Shown: positions 38,401 through 48,036, counted from the stretch's first letter. The stretch is DNA of 64,000 nt from Streptococcus chenjunshii (GCF_003086355.1 NZ_CP031733.1:2232001-2296000); one strand, 5' to 3'. The notes: generated by a model from the letters alone, not told the origin. Program-made: numbers and translations.

Positions 38401-39828
38401 GGTTTGGTTGAGACTGGTTAAGACCTGGTCCCGGGTCCGCTGATTGTAGACCAGCCCCCGGACATTGAGCGCCTGGAGCTTGGCATGCGGCAGCCAGCGC
38501 AGCCAGGACCACTGGGACACCTCCTCTTCCGGCAGCACGACGATAAACTGCAGGTCATGATAAGAGTGGAAAAAGGCCAGCTGCCGCACCATCAGCTGCA
38601 GCTGCTCCAAAACCAAAGCCCTGGGACCCGTATAGCCCACCGGACCATGCATGAGATTAGCCGCAATCGGCATCCCCGTGAGCTCCCGGCTCTTCTGATA
38701 AAGCTGATAGCCCTGAGCTTCCAGCGGATCGGTCTGCCCGCTCCGCTCCGTCTGGCTGTACTTGAGAGGGTAGCTGGCCGCCACCTTCCCCAGACCCAGA
38801 CGGTAGTGCAGGGCATCGAACTGCTGCAGGGTCTTTTCATAAATGCGGTGATGATACTGCGCCGCCATCTCGTCCAGCTGCACCGTATCCGGGTAGTGAT
38901 AGAACTGCCCTTGACGCTGGTCTCTGGCCAGAGCTTCCAGCTCCATGGCCTTATCGGACAGGTAGCGCTGGTAGTGGGCTACCCGGTCCTTCTTATCCCG
39001 CTTGTACTGCCGGCGTTTCTTGAAGTAATTGCTTATGGCAAAAATCACCGTCACCGTGGACATGGCCATGGTGATGATGATATAGATCCCCCGCGGCTGA
39101 ATGATGGAGATGACAATCAGGAGCGAGACCATAATCAGAGGCGGCAGAATCATGCGCAGGAGCCCGTCTTCCGGCTTTTTAGGCTCCTTTTCCGGCGCAT
39201 TGATGGTCACCGGGTCTTCCGAGCTCCGGTAAATGATGCGCGGCGAGCGGTGATAGTCCGGATAGCCCTCGTAAAAACTGTAGCGGGAGGCAGCCATTTC
39301 GGCCAAGGCCTCTGAAACGGCAAAAGCCCCGCTCACCCACAGCTCTTCGCCGTAGACCTTGAGCAGAAGCCCCTGCATGCTAAGTTCATCCCCCGGTTCC
39401 AGCTGGCAGACCGACTGGCTCAGGCGCCGATTGTTGAGATAGAGCTCGCCCTCCAGCAGATGCAGTTCCCAGCTTTTCTCTTTGCGCCGCAGCCAAAAAG
39501 CAGCAGGGCTCTTCTCCAGATAGAGGTCGCTCCCCGAACGGCTCCCGATTAGCAATTCCTGCTTGTCCAGCAGATTGTAAACCTGTCTGGCACCATCCAG
39601 ACTGTAAAAGGTCAGACCGGCAAGCTCAAGACCGTCAGTGATCCGACCCTCTGTTTTTTCATACCGATAGGTCAGCTCCCCTTCAGCCCAGCGCAGGGTC
39701 ACAGGAGAAGACAGACTGCTGATGAAGACCGCAGCGGGCTCTGACGGAGCCAGCACAGCCTCCTGCCCTTCGGCCAGGGACAGACTGTAACGGTAGTTAT
39801 CCGTATAGATGGCAATAGCTTTTGTCAT
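35410..39828 (-). CDS. essC: Type VIIb secretion motor ATPase EssC
   Basis: Encodes 1472 residues. Two N-terminal FHA-like domains (about 1-190), two adjacent membrane segments (about 228-270) and three FtsK/SpoIIIE ATPase modules. Module 1 has Walker A GTTGSGKSE near 662, module 2 has SGPGMGKST near 1007; in module 3 (near 1290) the Walker A position reads VSDNGDS and looks inactive. This is the central coupling ATPase that drives export of WXG100 and LXG substrates. The start follows GGGGAG; essB ends 9 bp upstream. A 96-bp piece of residues 868-899 recurs at 25499-25594. Confidence 0.97.
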   Translation of the reverse strand: MTKAIAIYTDNYRYSLSLAEGQEAVLAPSEPAAVFISSLSSPVTLRWAEGELTYRYEKTEGRITDGLELAGLTFYSLDGARQVYNLLDKQELLIGSRSGSDLYLEKSPAAFWLRRKEKSWELHLLEGELYLNNRRLSQSVCQLEPGDELSMQGLLLKVYGEELWVSGAFAVSEALAEMAASRYSFYEGYPDYHRSPRIIYRSSEDPVTINAPEKEPKKPEDGLLRMILPPLIMVSLLIVISIIQPRGIYIIITMAMSTVTVIFAISNYFKKRRQYKRDKKDRVAHYQRYLSDKAMELEALARDQRQGQFYHYPDTVQLDEMAAQYHHRIYEKTLQQFDALHYRLGLGKVAASYPLKYSQTERSGQTDPLEAQGYQLYQKSRELTGMPIAANLMHGPVGYTGPRALVLEQLQLMVRQLAFFHSYHDLQFIVVLPEEEVSQWSWLRWLPHAKLQALNVRGLVYNQRTRDQVLTSLNQTLKVRQGQRQEGQKERTVFSPHYVVLVTDRSLMMDHVIMEFFTEDPTALGCSLVFVEDVLSSLSENVQTIVTIKDRNSGELVLEEGELRAVPFALDHFPAGYDKEALSRRLAPLNHLQNLKASIPETVSFLELYGVETVSELGIAKRWASHAPHRTLSVPLGLRGQEDVVALDLHEQAHGPHGLIAGTTGSGKSELIQSYILSLAVSFHPYDVGFLLIDYKGGGMANLFKDLPHLLGTITNLDGAQSRRALIAIDAELKRRQRLFSQYGVNHINAYQKLFKEGEAKEPLPHLFLISDEFAELKANQSDFMDDLVSTARLGRSLGVHLILATQKPSGVVNDQIWSNARFKIALKVANRQDSTEMLKTPDAAEITQTGRAYLQVGNNEVYELFQSAWSGAPYQPEKAAQGIADQTIYAINALGQYELLNQDLSGLDGAQSIEEVPTELEAVVAEIGSVAAREHIGELTKPWLPPLKERIYAQDLRPGSFKEHWQEAKEGLSALLGFVDLPRLQTQEIVSHNFERQGNLVIYSGPGMGKSTLLQTMIMDLAQQHTPENVQFYLFDFGTNGLLPLRRLPHVIDSLSLEDTEKLPKFMRRIREEIARRKRLFSRYSAANMTMYRQMSGDRLPYVFLMIDGYDSLREDTEIGPNLEGTIQSVARDGSSLGIYVVITASRSGIIRPALQANMKSRLIFKMTDENDNKTLMGRHDYLMEDLPGRGLVRYDGPEVFQAALPAYGAEHFEVLENLQNLVAQMDSAWLGPRPLPIPVVPEKLTIAEFTAIDSVQTALNEGNISIGLDFETVEAENIPIQTFKHLLYVSDNGDSLKAITNHLVQATAVSSHLKVMLLDSQSEFLNFKENVSTYVNDDETLQDMGNQLMLELDKRQELNHFEKWVIIIPDLDNFLSASAITRDQLMRLYKIGWKYGMYLLIGCFHQFIGTSIDDLLKSIRSEFQWIILGMRLNDQSFLDKVYNAKEARLEADEIYLHNRKQYKKIKISHL

Positions 39829-39837
39829 AAACTCCCC

Positions 39838-41070
39838 TTATTCCTCTTCTGCAGATGCAGTCTGCGACGAAGCGCTCTCCCCGGAGGCTGCCTTCGCATC
39901 GTCACCGTCATTGAGACTGGTCTGCCGGTCCTCCCAGTATTTCTCATACTCGGACTGCAGACTAGCCAGTTCCTCTTCGCGTTCGCTTCCGGACAGGCTG
40001 TCATCATTGCGGACTTCCCGAATCTTTTGCACCAAACCGTAGATAATCAAATCCGAATCATCCAGACGTTTGGCGATATCGATGGCCTCATCATTGCGCT
40101 CACGGCCGCTCTCAATCCAGTAATCCAGATAGAGCTCATCTGATTTCAGGCTGACATTGTTCAGGATAATCTGCCGCTGTTCATCCGAGAGCTTCAGCAC
40201 CTGAATATAGGCATAGGCCAGCTCATATTTCTGTGTATAAGGCAGAGCTGCCACATCCACATCTTTCAGTTTATCAATCACGCCCGAGTAATCCACCTTG
40301 ATAAAAGCCGTATCCGCTTCCAGCATTTTTTCCTTAAAAGGATTGCGGACAAAAACCAAGTAAGCCAAAGGCAGCAGCAGCATAACCATACCGGCCGTCA
40401 GCCAAATGGAAGCATATTTGTAAAGTTTATGGCGGGACTTATTGACCAGAACCAGACTGTTGGCCTCCTGCTCCAGCCGCTGGCGGTAGCTGGTCTCAAG
40501 TTCTGAGCGGAGCTCCGCAGCTGTTTCCAGCGGCCGCAGGGCCTTTAGAAAGTCCGGCAGTTCAGCCACTTCCAAAGCCCCGTTGTAGAGCGACAGAAAA
40601 TCATATTTGGTAAAAAGACTGATAATAAAGCACTTAGCCTGCTTGACAAAATCTGCCTCGTCCATCTGTGCAGGCACCATGATTTCGGGAAGCCCCCGAT
40701 AAGCGATTTTAAACTGCTGATCCTTAGTGATAAACAGATTTTCCGGATGCAGAAAGAAGGTCACCGGCAGGCTGAGCGCCTGCTCCAAATCCAGCAGATT
40801 GAGAGCCAGACGCAGACGTTCAGACATCAGGCGCTTCTTGGCCGCCTCATAGCTGAGACCGTCAGCAGGTAAGCCATAAGTAAAAACAATCTCATCATCG
40901 TCAAAGGCTGTCTTCTGTTCCAAAAAGAGGGGGTGGTGCAAGTCCAAAAGCACCAGTTCCTCCAAGGTCTGGCTGGCCACATCCGAACGCTTCAAGGTCA
41001 GCTGCCACTGGTCAGCCTCTTTGCGGTAGACAAAGGCCTGCTCCAAAAAATCAAGATGCACCTCTCTCAC
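39838..41070 (-). CDS. essB: Type VIIb secretion protein EssB
   Basis: Encodes 410 residues. The N-terminal 210 residues form the pseudokinase-like cytosolic domain. A single membrane segment (WLTAGMVMLLLPLAYLVFV, about 225-243) is followed by a helical extracellular domain and a Ser/Ala/Glu-rich tail. EssB is a core component of the Staphylococcus/Streptococcus-type machine and interacts with EsaA and EssC. The start is GTG at 41070, directly after the esaB stop, so the two are coupled. Confidence 0.93.
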   Translation of the reverse strand: MREVHLDFLEQAFVYRKEADQWQLTLKRSDVASQTLEELVLLDLHHPLFLEQKTAFDDDEIVFTYGLPADGLSYEAAKKRLMSERLRLALNLLDLEQALSLPVTFFLHPENLFITKDQQFKIAYRGLPEIMVPAQMDEADFVKQAKCFIISLFTKYDFLSLYNGALEVAELPDFLKALRPLETAAELRSELETSYRQRLEQEANSLVLVNKSRHKLYKYASIWLTAGMVMLLLPLAYLVFVRNPFKEKMLEADTAFIKVDYSGVIDKLKDVDVAALPYTQKYELAYAYIQVLKLSDEQRQIILNNVSLKSDELYLDYWIESGRERNDEAIDIAKRLDDSDLIIYGLVQKIREVRNDDSLSGSEREEELASLQSEYEKYWEDRQTSLNDGDDAKAASGESASSQTASAEEE

Positions 41071-41310
41071 TTACTCAACCTCCTCAATGTTGACAATATC
41101 TCCCGTGGTCACAGGAAAATCTGCCAGATTTTTTCCCTCATCCAGCAGCAGCCCCTTATTGACGACCCGCAGCTGATATTTACGGCGTTTCTTCCCATAA
41201 CCGAAAATACCATCCAGTTCCTCAATGAGCGCGACCACCTCTATCTTCCGGGGAATCCGAATATCCATGACCTTCCCCTCCCAAATCAAACTCACATTAA
41301 TATGATCCAT
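41071..41310 (-). CDS. esaB: Ubiquitin-like type VIIb protein EsaB
   Basis: Encodes 79 residues from the ATG at 41310, typical for EsaB/YukD. Beta-grasp sequence MDHINVSLIWEGKVMDIRIP ... YQLRVVNKGLLLDEGKNLADFPVTTGDIVNIEEV ends like ubiquitin-fold proteins, without a diglycine tail. Cytosolic regulator or component of the secretion machine. The ribosome site is weak (GGTGG) and immediately upstream lies the last unit of the BOX-like repeat array, so translation could be influenced by it. Confidence 0.92.
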   Translation of the reverse strand: MDHINVSLIWEGKVMDIRIPRKIEVVALIEELDGIFGYGKKRRKYQLRVVNKGLLLDEGKNLADFPVTTGDIVNIEEVE

Positions 41311-41320
41311 CACACCACCA

Positions 41321-42355
41321 ACAAGATACAAAGCCCGTCTAAAGAGCAAAGCAAAAATAGGAAACTGGGCGAAGAGCCGCAAGGCTCTAGGACAGGCTGT
41401 CTTTTTTGCACAGCTCTTAGGGCGTGTTCAATTCCAACAAGATACAAAGCCCGTTAAGAAATCCGTATGAAAATGACGGCAAGTCCGAAATCTTTGATTT
41501 CGTTGACGCGCCTCTGCCAAGACGACTAGAAAGCTGCGGTCGACTGTTAAGGTGACAAAGCCTTCAGTCATCTACGGCTAGCTAACTTGGAATCAATTCT
41601 AAACTTAGCCATATCTTTTTTGCAAAGAGCTTAGCCCGTGTTCAATTAACAAGATACAAAGCCCGTCTAAAGAGCAAAGCAAAAATAGGAGACTGGACGA
41701 AGAGCCACAAGGCTCTAGGACAGGCTGTCTTTTTTGCACAGCTCTTAGGGCGTGTTCAATTCAAACAAGATACAAAGCCCGTTAAGAAATCCGTATGAAA
41801 ATGACGGCAAGTCCGAAATCTTCGATTTCGTCTGCGCACCTCTGCCAGGATGACTAGAAGGGTGCGGCAGGCTGTAAAGACTGCAAAGCCTTCAGTCATC
41901 TACGGCTAGCTAACTTGAAATCAAGTCTAAACTTAGCCATGTCTTTTTTGCACAGCTCTTAGGGCGTGTTCAATTCCAACAAGATACAAAGCCCGTTAAG
42001 AAATCCGTATGAAAATGATGGCAAGTCCGAAATCTTTGATTTCGTTGACGCGCCTCTGCCAAGACGACTAGAAAGCTGCGGTCGACTGTTAAGGTGACAA
42101 AGCTTTCAGACGTCTACGGCTAGGGTTGCTCTGTAATATCCTTACAACGATCGCGGTAAACTCCATCTTTTTCACTAGGATTTTAGGGCGTGTTCAGTTC
42201 AAACAAGATACAAAGCCCGTCTAAAGAGCAAAGCAAAAATAGGAGACTGGACGAAGAGCCGCAAGGCTCTAGGACAGGCTGTCTTTTTTGCACAGTTCTT
42301 AGGGCGTGTTCAATTCAAACAAGATACAAAGCCCGTTTAAAGAGCACAGCAAACC
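41321..42355 (+). repeat. Tandem array of seven BOX-like units splitting the type VII operon
   Basis: Units, all in the same orientation: a 41321-41434, b 41436-41647, c 41648-41762, d 41763-41976, e 41977-42200, f 42201-42316, g partial 42317-42355. Short type (a, c, f; about 115 bp) has AAAGAGC/GCTCTT arms and an AGAGCC/GGCTCT hairpin. Long type (b, d, e; about 215 bp) has the CGAAATC-N3-GATTTCG hairpin; in e the arms are AAATCC/GGATTT and TGAAAA/TTTTCA. Types alternate. The array fills most of the essA-esaB gap; 42356-42451 shows nothing further. Confidence 0.93.
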
Positions 42356-42451
42356 GCCAATCCGAACCGGCACTTCTTAACAAACCGAAATCCAGGCACT
42401 TCTGGTACAGTCTCTTTCCGCTTTTGGCCCGCATTGTAAAACTGTCTTTTT

Positions 42452-42919
42452 TCAGTCCGGCAGCTCATCTTTTCTGCCGGCCAGAAAACTGGCCAAACCG
42501 GCTCCGCCGACAAGCAGCAGGCAGACAGCACTGTAAAAGTAGCTGGCCATGCCGCCCTTTGCCTGACCAGCCGTCTGCGCTGTATCTAACTTGGTGGCAT
42601 AGCGGTTAGCATCGCCTTCCGCAAAGAGCTGGTCCAGCTGATAGATATCTGTCGCTTCCCGCTCCTTGGTAAAAAGCTGACCGGCCTGACTGTCCAGCGC
42701 CTCTGCCTGACTGTCTTTGACCTCGGCTAATTTTTTCGTATCGGCTTCCGAAAAGAGGGAAGCCAAAATCTCCGACTGCTGATAGAAAGCCTGCTCTTCC
42801 TCCTGCTCAATACGCCTGCTGTCCAATTTCAGATTATTGTCTTTCAGATCAGCTGCTGACGCGGGCACAGTCTGACAGATACACATAAGGGTTCCCAGCA
42901 GAAAAAGGATTTTTTTCAT
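42452..42919 (-). CDS. essA: Type VIIb secretion protein EssA
   Basis: Encodes 155 residues. N-terminal signal-like segment (ILFLLGTLMCICQTVPASAA), an extracellular acidic helical stretch, and a second membrane segment near the C-terminus (SYFYSAVCLLLVGGAGLASFLAG) ending in a short charged tail. This two-segment plan is EssA. The start lies one base after the esaA stop, so the genes are coupled. On the downstream side about 1.1 kb of repeat array separates it from esaB, whereas staphylococcal loci have these genes adjacent. Confidence 0.88.
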   Translation of the reverse strand: MKKILFLLGTLMCICQTVPASAADLKDNNLKLDSRRIEQEEEQAFYQQSEILASLFSEADTKKLAEVKDSQAEALDSQAGQLFTKEREATDIYQLDQLFAEGDANRYATKLDTAQTAGQAKGGMASYFYSAVCLLLVGGAGLASFLAGRKDELPD

Positions 42920-42920
42920 C

Positions 42921-45851
42921 TTACGCCTCAGAAAATCTTCTTATATTGAATGACCAGCTAAAGAAAACATTGACCGCAGTCAGAGCCAGTACCGCAGCAA
43001 TCAACAGCAGAAAAGCGGCCAGACCGACAGCAGAACCGTCAAAGTAAGCTGACAGATAGCCTTCGAGAAGCGAAAGCGGATTGATGCGTTTCAGCACTGC
43101 CAAGCTCCGGCTCAGACTGGCTGTTGTTCCAATAGCATTTGACAAATACACAAAACTGATAATCATAAAGAGACTGAGCCCCATTCCGGCAGCTTTCAGA
43201 TTTTTCAGCAGGAAATACTGCCCTTGAGTCAGCAGGAAGCTAAAGAGGGTCACTAAGAGCACCCATGAAGGGAAGAATTCAGCACCCACGCCCAGCTGAC
43301 GGCCGGAAAGCACACCCAGCAGGATACCGATGCCGGCTGCCAGCAGGCTGAGTATCCTCGCATTGACGATATCGGTATCGGCCAAACGGTCGCTGGTAAA
43401 TTTGTCTTTTACTTTTTTAATTAAATTATAATTAGCAAAGAGGTAAGCCATAAAGAGGGTAACCACTTCAAGCAGCAAAATCCAGGTGAACGGACGGTAG
43501 ACATTGACCGAAGCCTTAACAGACGATGAGTTTTCGGTCACTGGATTGGAGAGAAACTTCAGGAGCACATCATTGGCCACCCCATCGCTGTAGGCGTTGT
43601 TTAAGACTTTGACAAAAGCTTCAACAAAATCGCCGCTGTCTTCCAGTTCTTCATTAAAGGCCGCCATCAAATCTTCGGCATCTTTGGAAAGTTTTTGGCT
43701 GTCCCCCTGTGCTGTCTCAACACTCTGGTTAAAGGAAGAGAAGATCGTTCTGACTTGGTCCGCTTCGGTCACATTGGATTCCGATGACGATTTGGCACTG
43801 GCCGTTGCTGTCAGCAGAGACTGCAGTTCAGAACTCAGAGCAGTCAGGCTGCTGTCAGAAGCAGACAGTTTTTCCGAAGCTGAACTCTGCAGGCTGCTGA
43901 CATTATTGACCTGATTCTGCAAGTCAGAAAGTGCCTGCAGCTGACTGCTGATGTTAGTTGTCACGTCTTCATTGGTTTTTTGAACATCTGCAATCTGATT
44001 AGCCAGACTGTCGCGCTGCGTTTCTAAATCTTTTATTTTTTGATCCAGCCCGCTGTCGCTGATGCCGGATAAATTGGCACTAATGGCATCGGTCAGGAGA
44101 TTTGTCATCAGGTCCTTGGCATTTTGCCCGAACACAGCCATCAAAGTGTTGACTTTACCGTATTTCCCGTTAATTTCCTCAACCTTACGCGCATAGGCCG
44201 CCTCTGCTTTACGGTAAGCTTCTTCTTCGGTTGCCAGGCTGGCGACACTGATGCCGTTAATCACAATCTGAATGCTTTCGGAAGTATCGGAAGGAATATT
44301 ATCATTATAAGTATAGTCGAAACTAAAGCTGTTTCCGGAATCGCTCAAGTCCACTTCAACATCCTGAGTCGCAGTCCCCTTATTTTCTCCGTTGAGCGAC
44401 CAGCTGTTCAGAGTGATGTGGCTAGGAACCGCAATGCTGACCTTGGCAGAAAGTGAGCTTGTTTGGTTGACAGTCACCGTCTCATAATCATTCTTTCTGT
44501 CTTCCAGTTCCTTCTTGGCATCAGTCAATTCCTGCCGCAAAGTCGCAGTGCCTGTCGCAGATGGATTGTAGACAGCAGCCTGACCGATGTTGAAGGCTTG
44601 GACACTGTCAGCCGCATTGCCGTCAAGAACTGTCATGTCACTGATTAAATCACTAATCCCCGTACTATCAACTGCCGGCAAGTCAGAAATAGCGCTGGTG
44701 AGATCATCGGTCATTTCAGCCGGTTCCAAAAGATCAAAGAGTGTTAAATCAGCAATGTTCTCTTTGTAAGTTGTTTTCAAATAAGATTCGACAAAGCTGC
44801 TGATTTGATTTTTAGCACCGTCAATATTGGTTTGCTCTGTTGCCAGTGCTTCTTTCAGGCTGGCAATGGCCTCATCCAGACTGGTGACACTGACACCGCT
44901 GGCAGGTGCAGCCGCTGCTGCTCCATTTGCAGGCAGCGCATCGCTGGCAGCCTGGATTTGGCTGCTCAATTTTCCCTGTGTTGTTTGCAAAGTAGTTAAG
45001 AGCGTTGTGACCTGTCCGGACAGCACCTCACGGTTCATCTCCATTAAGGCTGTCACAAATTCTCCGTATGAGATTTGGTCTTGCGCCCTTTGCTCCACCA
45101 AGGTATTCAGATTGCCGTTAAAGCTCTGCTGTGAATTATCCAAGGTTCCAAACAGCTCGGCCGAACTGCGCAGGGTCTGTACCAGCGCCTCATTAGCTGT
45201 CAGTGAACTGTCGGAAGCAGAGACCAAAATAGGAAATCCATTTTGCAGAGCTGTAGCCGCTCCTAAGAGATTGGTCCGGTAAATCCCGACATTGCCGCTC
45301 TGTTCTTCTGTAATAGCCAGAATATTTCGCTGAGCCGTGTACAGATTGCTCAGAATACTGGCCATATACATATCCACCAGCTGACTGTTCAAATCGGCTA
45401 CAATATCCTTGCCCAGTTTTGCCGCCTCGGTTTCCAGTTGCTGATTGCCGTTCCCGTTCACCTCATACTTCACTTTGACCTGATCGACATTCACATTATT
45501 GATATCAAGAATTTTCTTAGAAAAATCACTGGGAATAGTCACCGCCAGCTGATATTTCCCGCTTTTGAGACCGCTGTCTGCCGTTCCCCGGCTGACTACA
45601 AACCAGTTTTGGCTGTCGTCCCTTTCGATGGTTTTGATATAGCTGTCTCCTAAGCTGTAGCGCACACCGTCTGCAGACACAATCGGCTGATCCTCATTGA
45701 CGATGGCCACATTCAGCTTGCTTTGCTGGCTGGTTTTCTGAGTCGCTGCTTCATTCTGGCGCCAGACCGCCATATTAAGACCGGCAACAGCTGCTAATAA
45801 AACCAGCACGGCTAAAATACTTAATAAATAATTTATAAATTTCTTTTTCAT
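42921..45851 (-). CDS. esaA: Type VIIb secretion protein EsaA
   Basis: Encodes 976 residues from MKKKFINYLLSILAVLVLLAA at 45851. One N-terminal membrane segment, a very long extracellular domain rich in coiled coil (about 560-760, QTQRDSLANQIADVQKTNED-like heptads), and about five C-terminal membrane segments. This YhgE/Pip-type architecture forms the cell-surface-spanning part of the machine and acts as phage receptor in other species. The upstream 16 codons lack support. The ribosome site is weak (AGAAGAC). A terminator-like hairpin lies just upstream. Confidence 0.93.
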   Translation of the reverse strand: MKKKFINYLLSILAVLVLLAAVAGLNMAVWRQNEAATQKTSQQSKLNVAIVNEDQPIVSADGVRYSLGDSYIKTIERDDSQNWFVVSRGTADSGLKSGKYQLAVTIPSDFSKKILDINNVNVDQVKVKYEVNGNGNQQLETEAAKLGKDIVADLNSQLVDMYMASILSNLYTAQRNILAITEEQSGNVGIYRTNLLGAATALQNGFPILVSASDSSLTANEALVQTLRSSAELFGTLDNSQQSFNGNLNTLVEQRAQDQISYGEFVTALMEMNREVLSGQVTTLLTTLQTTQGKLSSQIQAASDALPANGAAAAAPASGVSVTSLDEAIASLKEALATEQTNIDGAKNQISSFVESYLKTTYKENIADLTLFDLLEPAEMTDDLTSAISDLPAVDSTGISDLISDMTVLDGNAADSVQAFNIGQAAVYNPSATGTATLRQELTDAKKELEDRKNDYETVTVNQTSSLSAKVSIAVPSHITLNSWSLNGENKGTATQDVEVDLSDSGNSFSFDYTYNDNIPSDTSESIQIVINGISVASLATEEEAYRKAEAAYARKVEEINGKYGKVNTLMAVFGQNAKDLMTNLLTDAISANLSGISDSGLDQKIKDLETQRDSLANQIADVQKTNEDVTTNISSQLQALSDLQNQVNNVSSLQSSASEKLSASDSSLTALSSELQSLLTATASAKSSSESNVTEADQVRTIFSSFNQSVETAQGDSQKLSKDAEDLMAAFNEELEDSGDFVEAFVKVLNNAYSDGVANDVLLKFLSNPVTENSSSVKASVNVYRPFTWILLLEVVTLFMAYLFANYNLIKKVKDKFTSDRLADTDIVNARILSLLAAGIGILLGVLSGRQLGVGAEFFPSWVLLVTLFSFLLTQGQYFLLKNLKAAGMGLSLFMIISFVYLSNAIGTTASLSRSLAVLKRINPLSLLEGYLSAYFDGSAVGLAAFLLLIAAVLALTAVNVFFSWSFNIRRFSEA

Positions 45852-45874
45852 CTTTGTCTTCTGCTCATTAATTA

Positions 45875-45910
45875 TGAAAAAACCGGAACAGGTAAACACC
45901 TGTCCCAGTT
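45875..45910 (-). terminator. Terminator/attenuator between esxA and esaA
   Basis: A 13-bp stem AACTGGGACAGGT with ACCTGTTCCGGTT (two G-U pairs), GTTT loop, then TTTTTT on the minus strand. It would stop most esxA transcripts and let a minority continue into esaA. Confidence 0.88.
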
Positions 45911-45933
45911 CCTATTAAGCGTTACCCTAATAA

Positions 45934-46224
45934 TTATTGTTGAATTTGCGATGCAATCTGTGCATCAGTGTCTTCAATAGTAGTAGCAACTTGATTTAAC
46001 TGCTGATTAATTTCATCCAACAGATCAGCAAATTGGCTGACTTTTGGCGATAATTCATTGAACTGCTGATCAAAGCTGTCAAAAGAAGTACCGCTCCAGT
46101 TAGCTGCGATATCAGCTTGTGTGTTTGTCAGTGTCGTCAAAACATCGCGGACTGATGTTGCACCGTTAGTGTAGCTAGTAGCTTGTGAACGAAGTTCTTC
46201 TGGTGTTAATTTAATTTGAACCAT
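45934..46224 (-). CDS. esxA: WXG100 protein EsxA
   Basis: Encodes 96 residues, a helix-turn-helix dimerising substrate of the type VII machine. The turn is NWSGTSFDSF (W-S-G near residue 42). The C-terminal helix ends DTDAQIASQIQQ, which lacks a clear YxxxD/E signal, as is common in Firmicutes. The ATG follows TAGGAG. First gene of the secretion operon, with a near-consensus promoter and its own terminator, consistent with production in excess over the machine parts. Confidence 0.96.
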   Translation of the reverse strand: MVQIKLTPEELRSQATSYTNGATSVRDVLTTLTNTQADIAANWSGTSFDSFDQQFNELSPKVSQFADLLDEINQQLNQVATTIEDTDAQIASQIQQ

Positions 46225-46265
46225 AAACCAATCTCCTATTTATATTTATTTAATATGATAAGACT

Positions 46266-46294
46266 AGATTAACACTTTCTTTCCGTTCTGTCAA
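46266..46294 (-). promoter_or_regulatory. esxA / type VII operon promoter
   Basis: Perfect TTGACA (46289-46294), 17-bp spacer, extended -10 TGTTAATCT (hexamer 46266-46271). The only strong promoter seen for the locus. Confidence 0.85.
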
Positions 46295-46331
46295 ACGATT
46301 GATACCATTTTGTTACATTTTTGTAAATTCT

Positions 46332-46488
46332 TACAAGATACAAAGGCCGTTAAGAACGCAAAGAGAAAATAGGAGCCTGACCGCCGAGTCACTAAAGACT
46401 CAAGGGAGGGCTGTCTTTTTCTCACAGCGTTTAGGCCGTGTTCAGTTCAAATAAGATACAAAGGCCGTTAAGAACGCAAAGAGAACTA
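46332..46488 (+). repeat. BOX-like unit plus partial unit upstream of esxA
   Basis: Full unit 46332-46448 and a partial unit 46449-46488. GGCC/GGCC ends, arms AACGC/GCGTT and GAGAAAA/TTTTCTC, inner hairpin GAGTC-ACTAAA-GACTC. The partial unit runs straight into a perfect terminator-like hairpin. Confidence 0.88.
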
Positions 46489-46514
46489 GAGGCTGGGACT
46501 TTTGTCCCAGCCTC
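46489..46514 (+). terminator. Perfect 11-bp hairpin with T-run on the plus strand
   Basis: GAGGCTGGGAC-TTTT-GTCCCAGCCTC, followed by GTTTCACTTTTTT on the plus strand. No plus-strand gene needs it; on the minus strand it lies past the tgt stop without a T-run. The right half recurs at 54054-54074. Confidence 0.6.
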
Positions 46515-46553
46515 GTTTCACTTTTTTAGACATATAAGCTTGACACAGCGGTT

Positions 46554-46625
46554 GGTTGGAGGTGAGACGACAAAATCGAAAGCGTCATGGTATGACAATG
46601 TACCGATTTTTGCCCCGCTCTCAGC
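46554..46625 (+). repeat. Second interspersed repeat family, copy 2
   Basis: GGAGGTGAGACGAC, AAAATCGAAAGCGTCATGGTATGAC and GTACCGATTTTTGCC correspond to the copies at 20311 and 58360. Lies between tgt and the esxA-side hairpin. Confidence 0.55.
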
Positions 46626-46636
46626 TCTGCAGACGG

Positions 46637-47788
<1,152 letters not shown>

Positions 47789-47852
47789 TTATTATTCATT
47801 ACATCAAGGCTGTTTTAAACAAAGATGCAGCCTTAAGAACTAAACCTTATAA

Positions 47853-47881
47853 ATTCTATCAAAAAAACGGTCTTCTGTCAC
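47853..47881 (-). promoter_or_regulatory. tgt promoter
   Basis: GTGACA (47876-47881) and extended -10 TGATAGAAT (hexamer 47853-47858), 17-bp spacer on the minus strand. Confidence 0.72.
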
Positions 47882-47944
47882 TAAGCCTAACTGATATAGG
47901 ACAGCCAGCTGCTTTGCGCTGCCCTCAGCAAAAGACTATTGCAG

Positions 47945-47966
47945 AAAAAAAGAGCTAGGAAGCTCT
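47945..47966 (-). terminator. perR terminator
   Basis: AGAGCT-TCCT-AGCTCT followed by seven T on the minus strand, about 70 bp after the perR stop. Confidence 0.85.
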
Positions 47967-48036
47967 GTCCCTAACTCTGACAATATGATACATACTCTCT
48001 CCCAGCTAAACAGGCAGAGATTAATGCCAAGCTTGT

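Noticed and set aside
38485..39315. 276-codon plus-strand frame opposite essC
   Set aside because: essC is an intact conserved gene on the other strand; the antisense frame is rich in His/Arg/Leu as expected for a mirror frame and has no ribosome site.
41321..42355. Tandem repeats resembling a CRISPR array
   Set aside because: Units are 115-220 bp with internal hairpins and joined end to end, with no short repeats, no unique spacers of constant length and no cas genes.
42190..42609. Plus-strand frames of about 60-200 codons across repeat blocks (also at 40933, 46438, 49168 and 49816)
   Set aside because: They share peptides such as NKIQRPLRNPYE only because the repeat DNA is shared. They have no ribosome sites and run through hairpins and arms.
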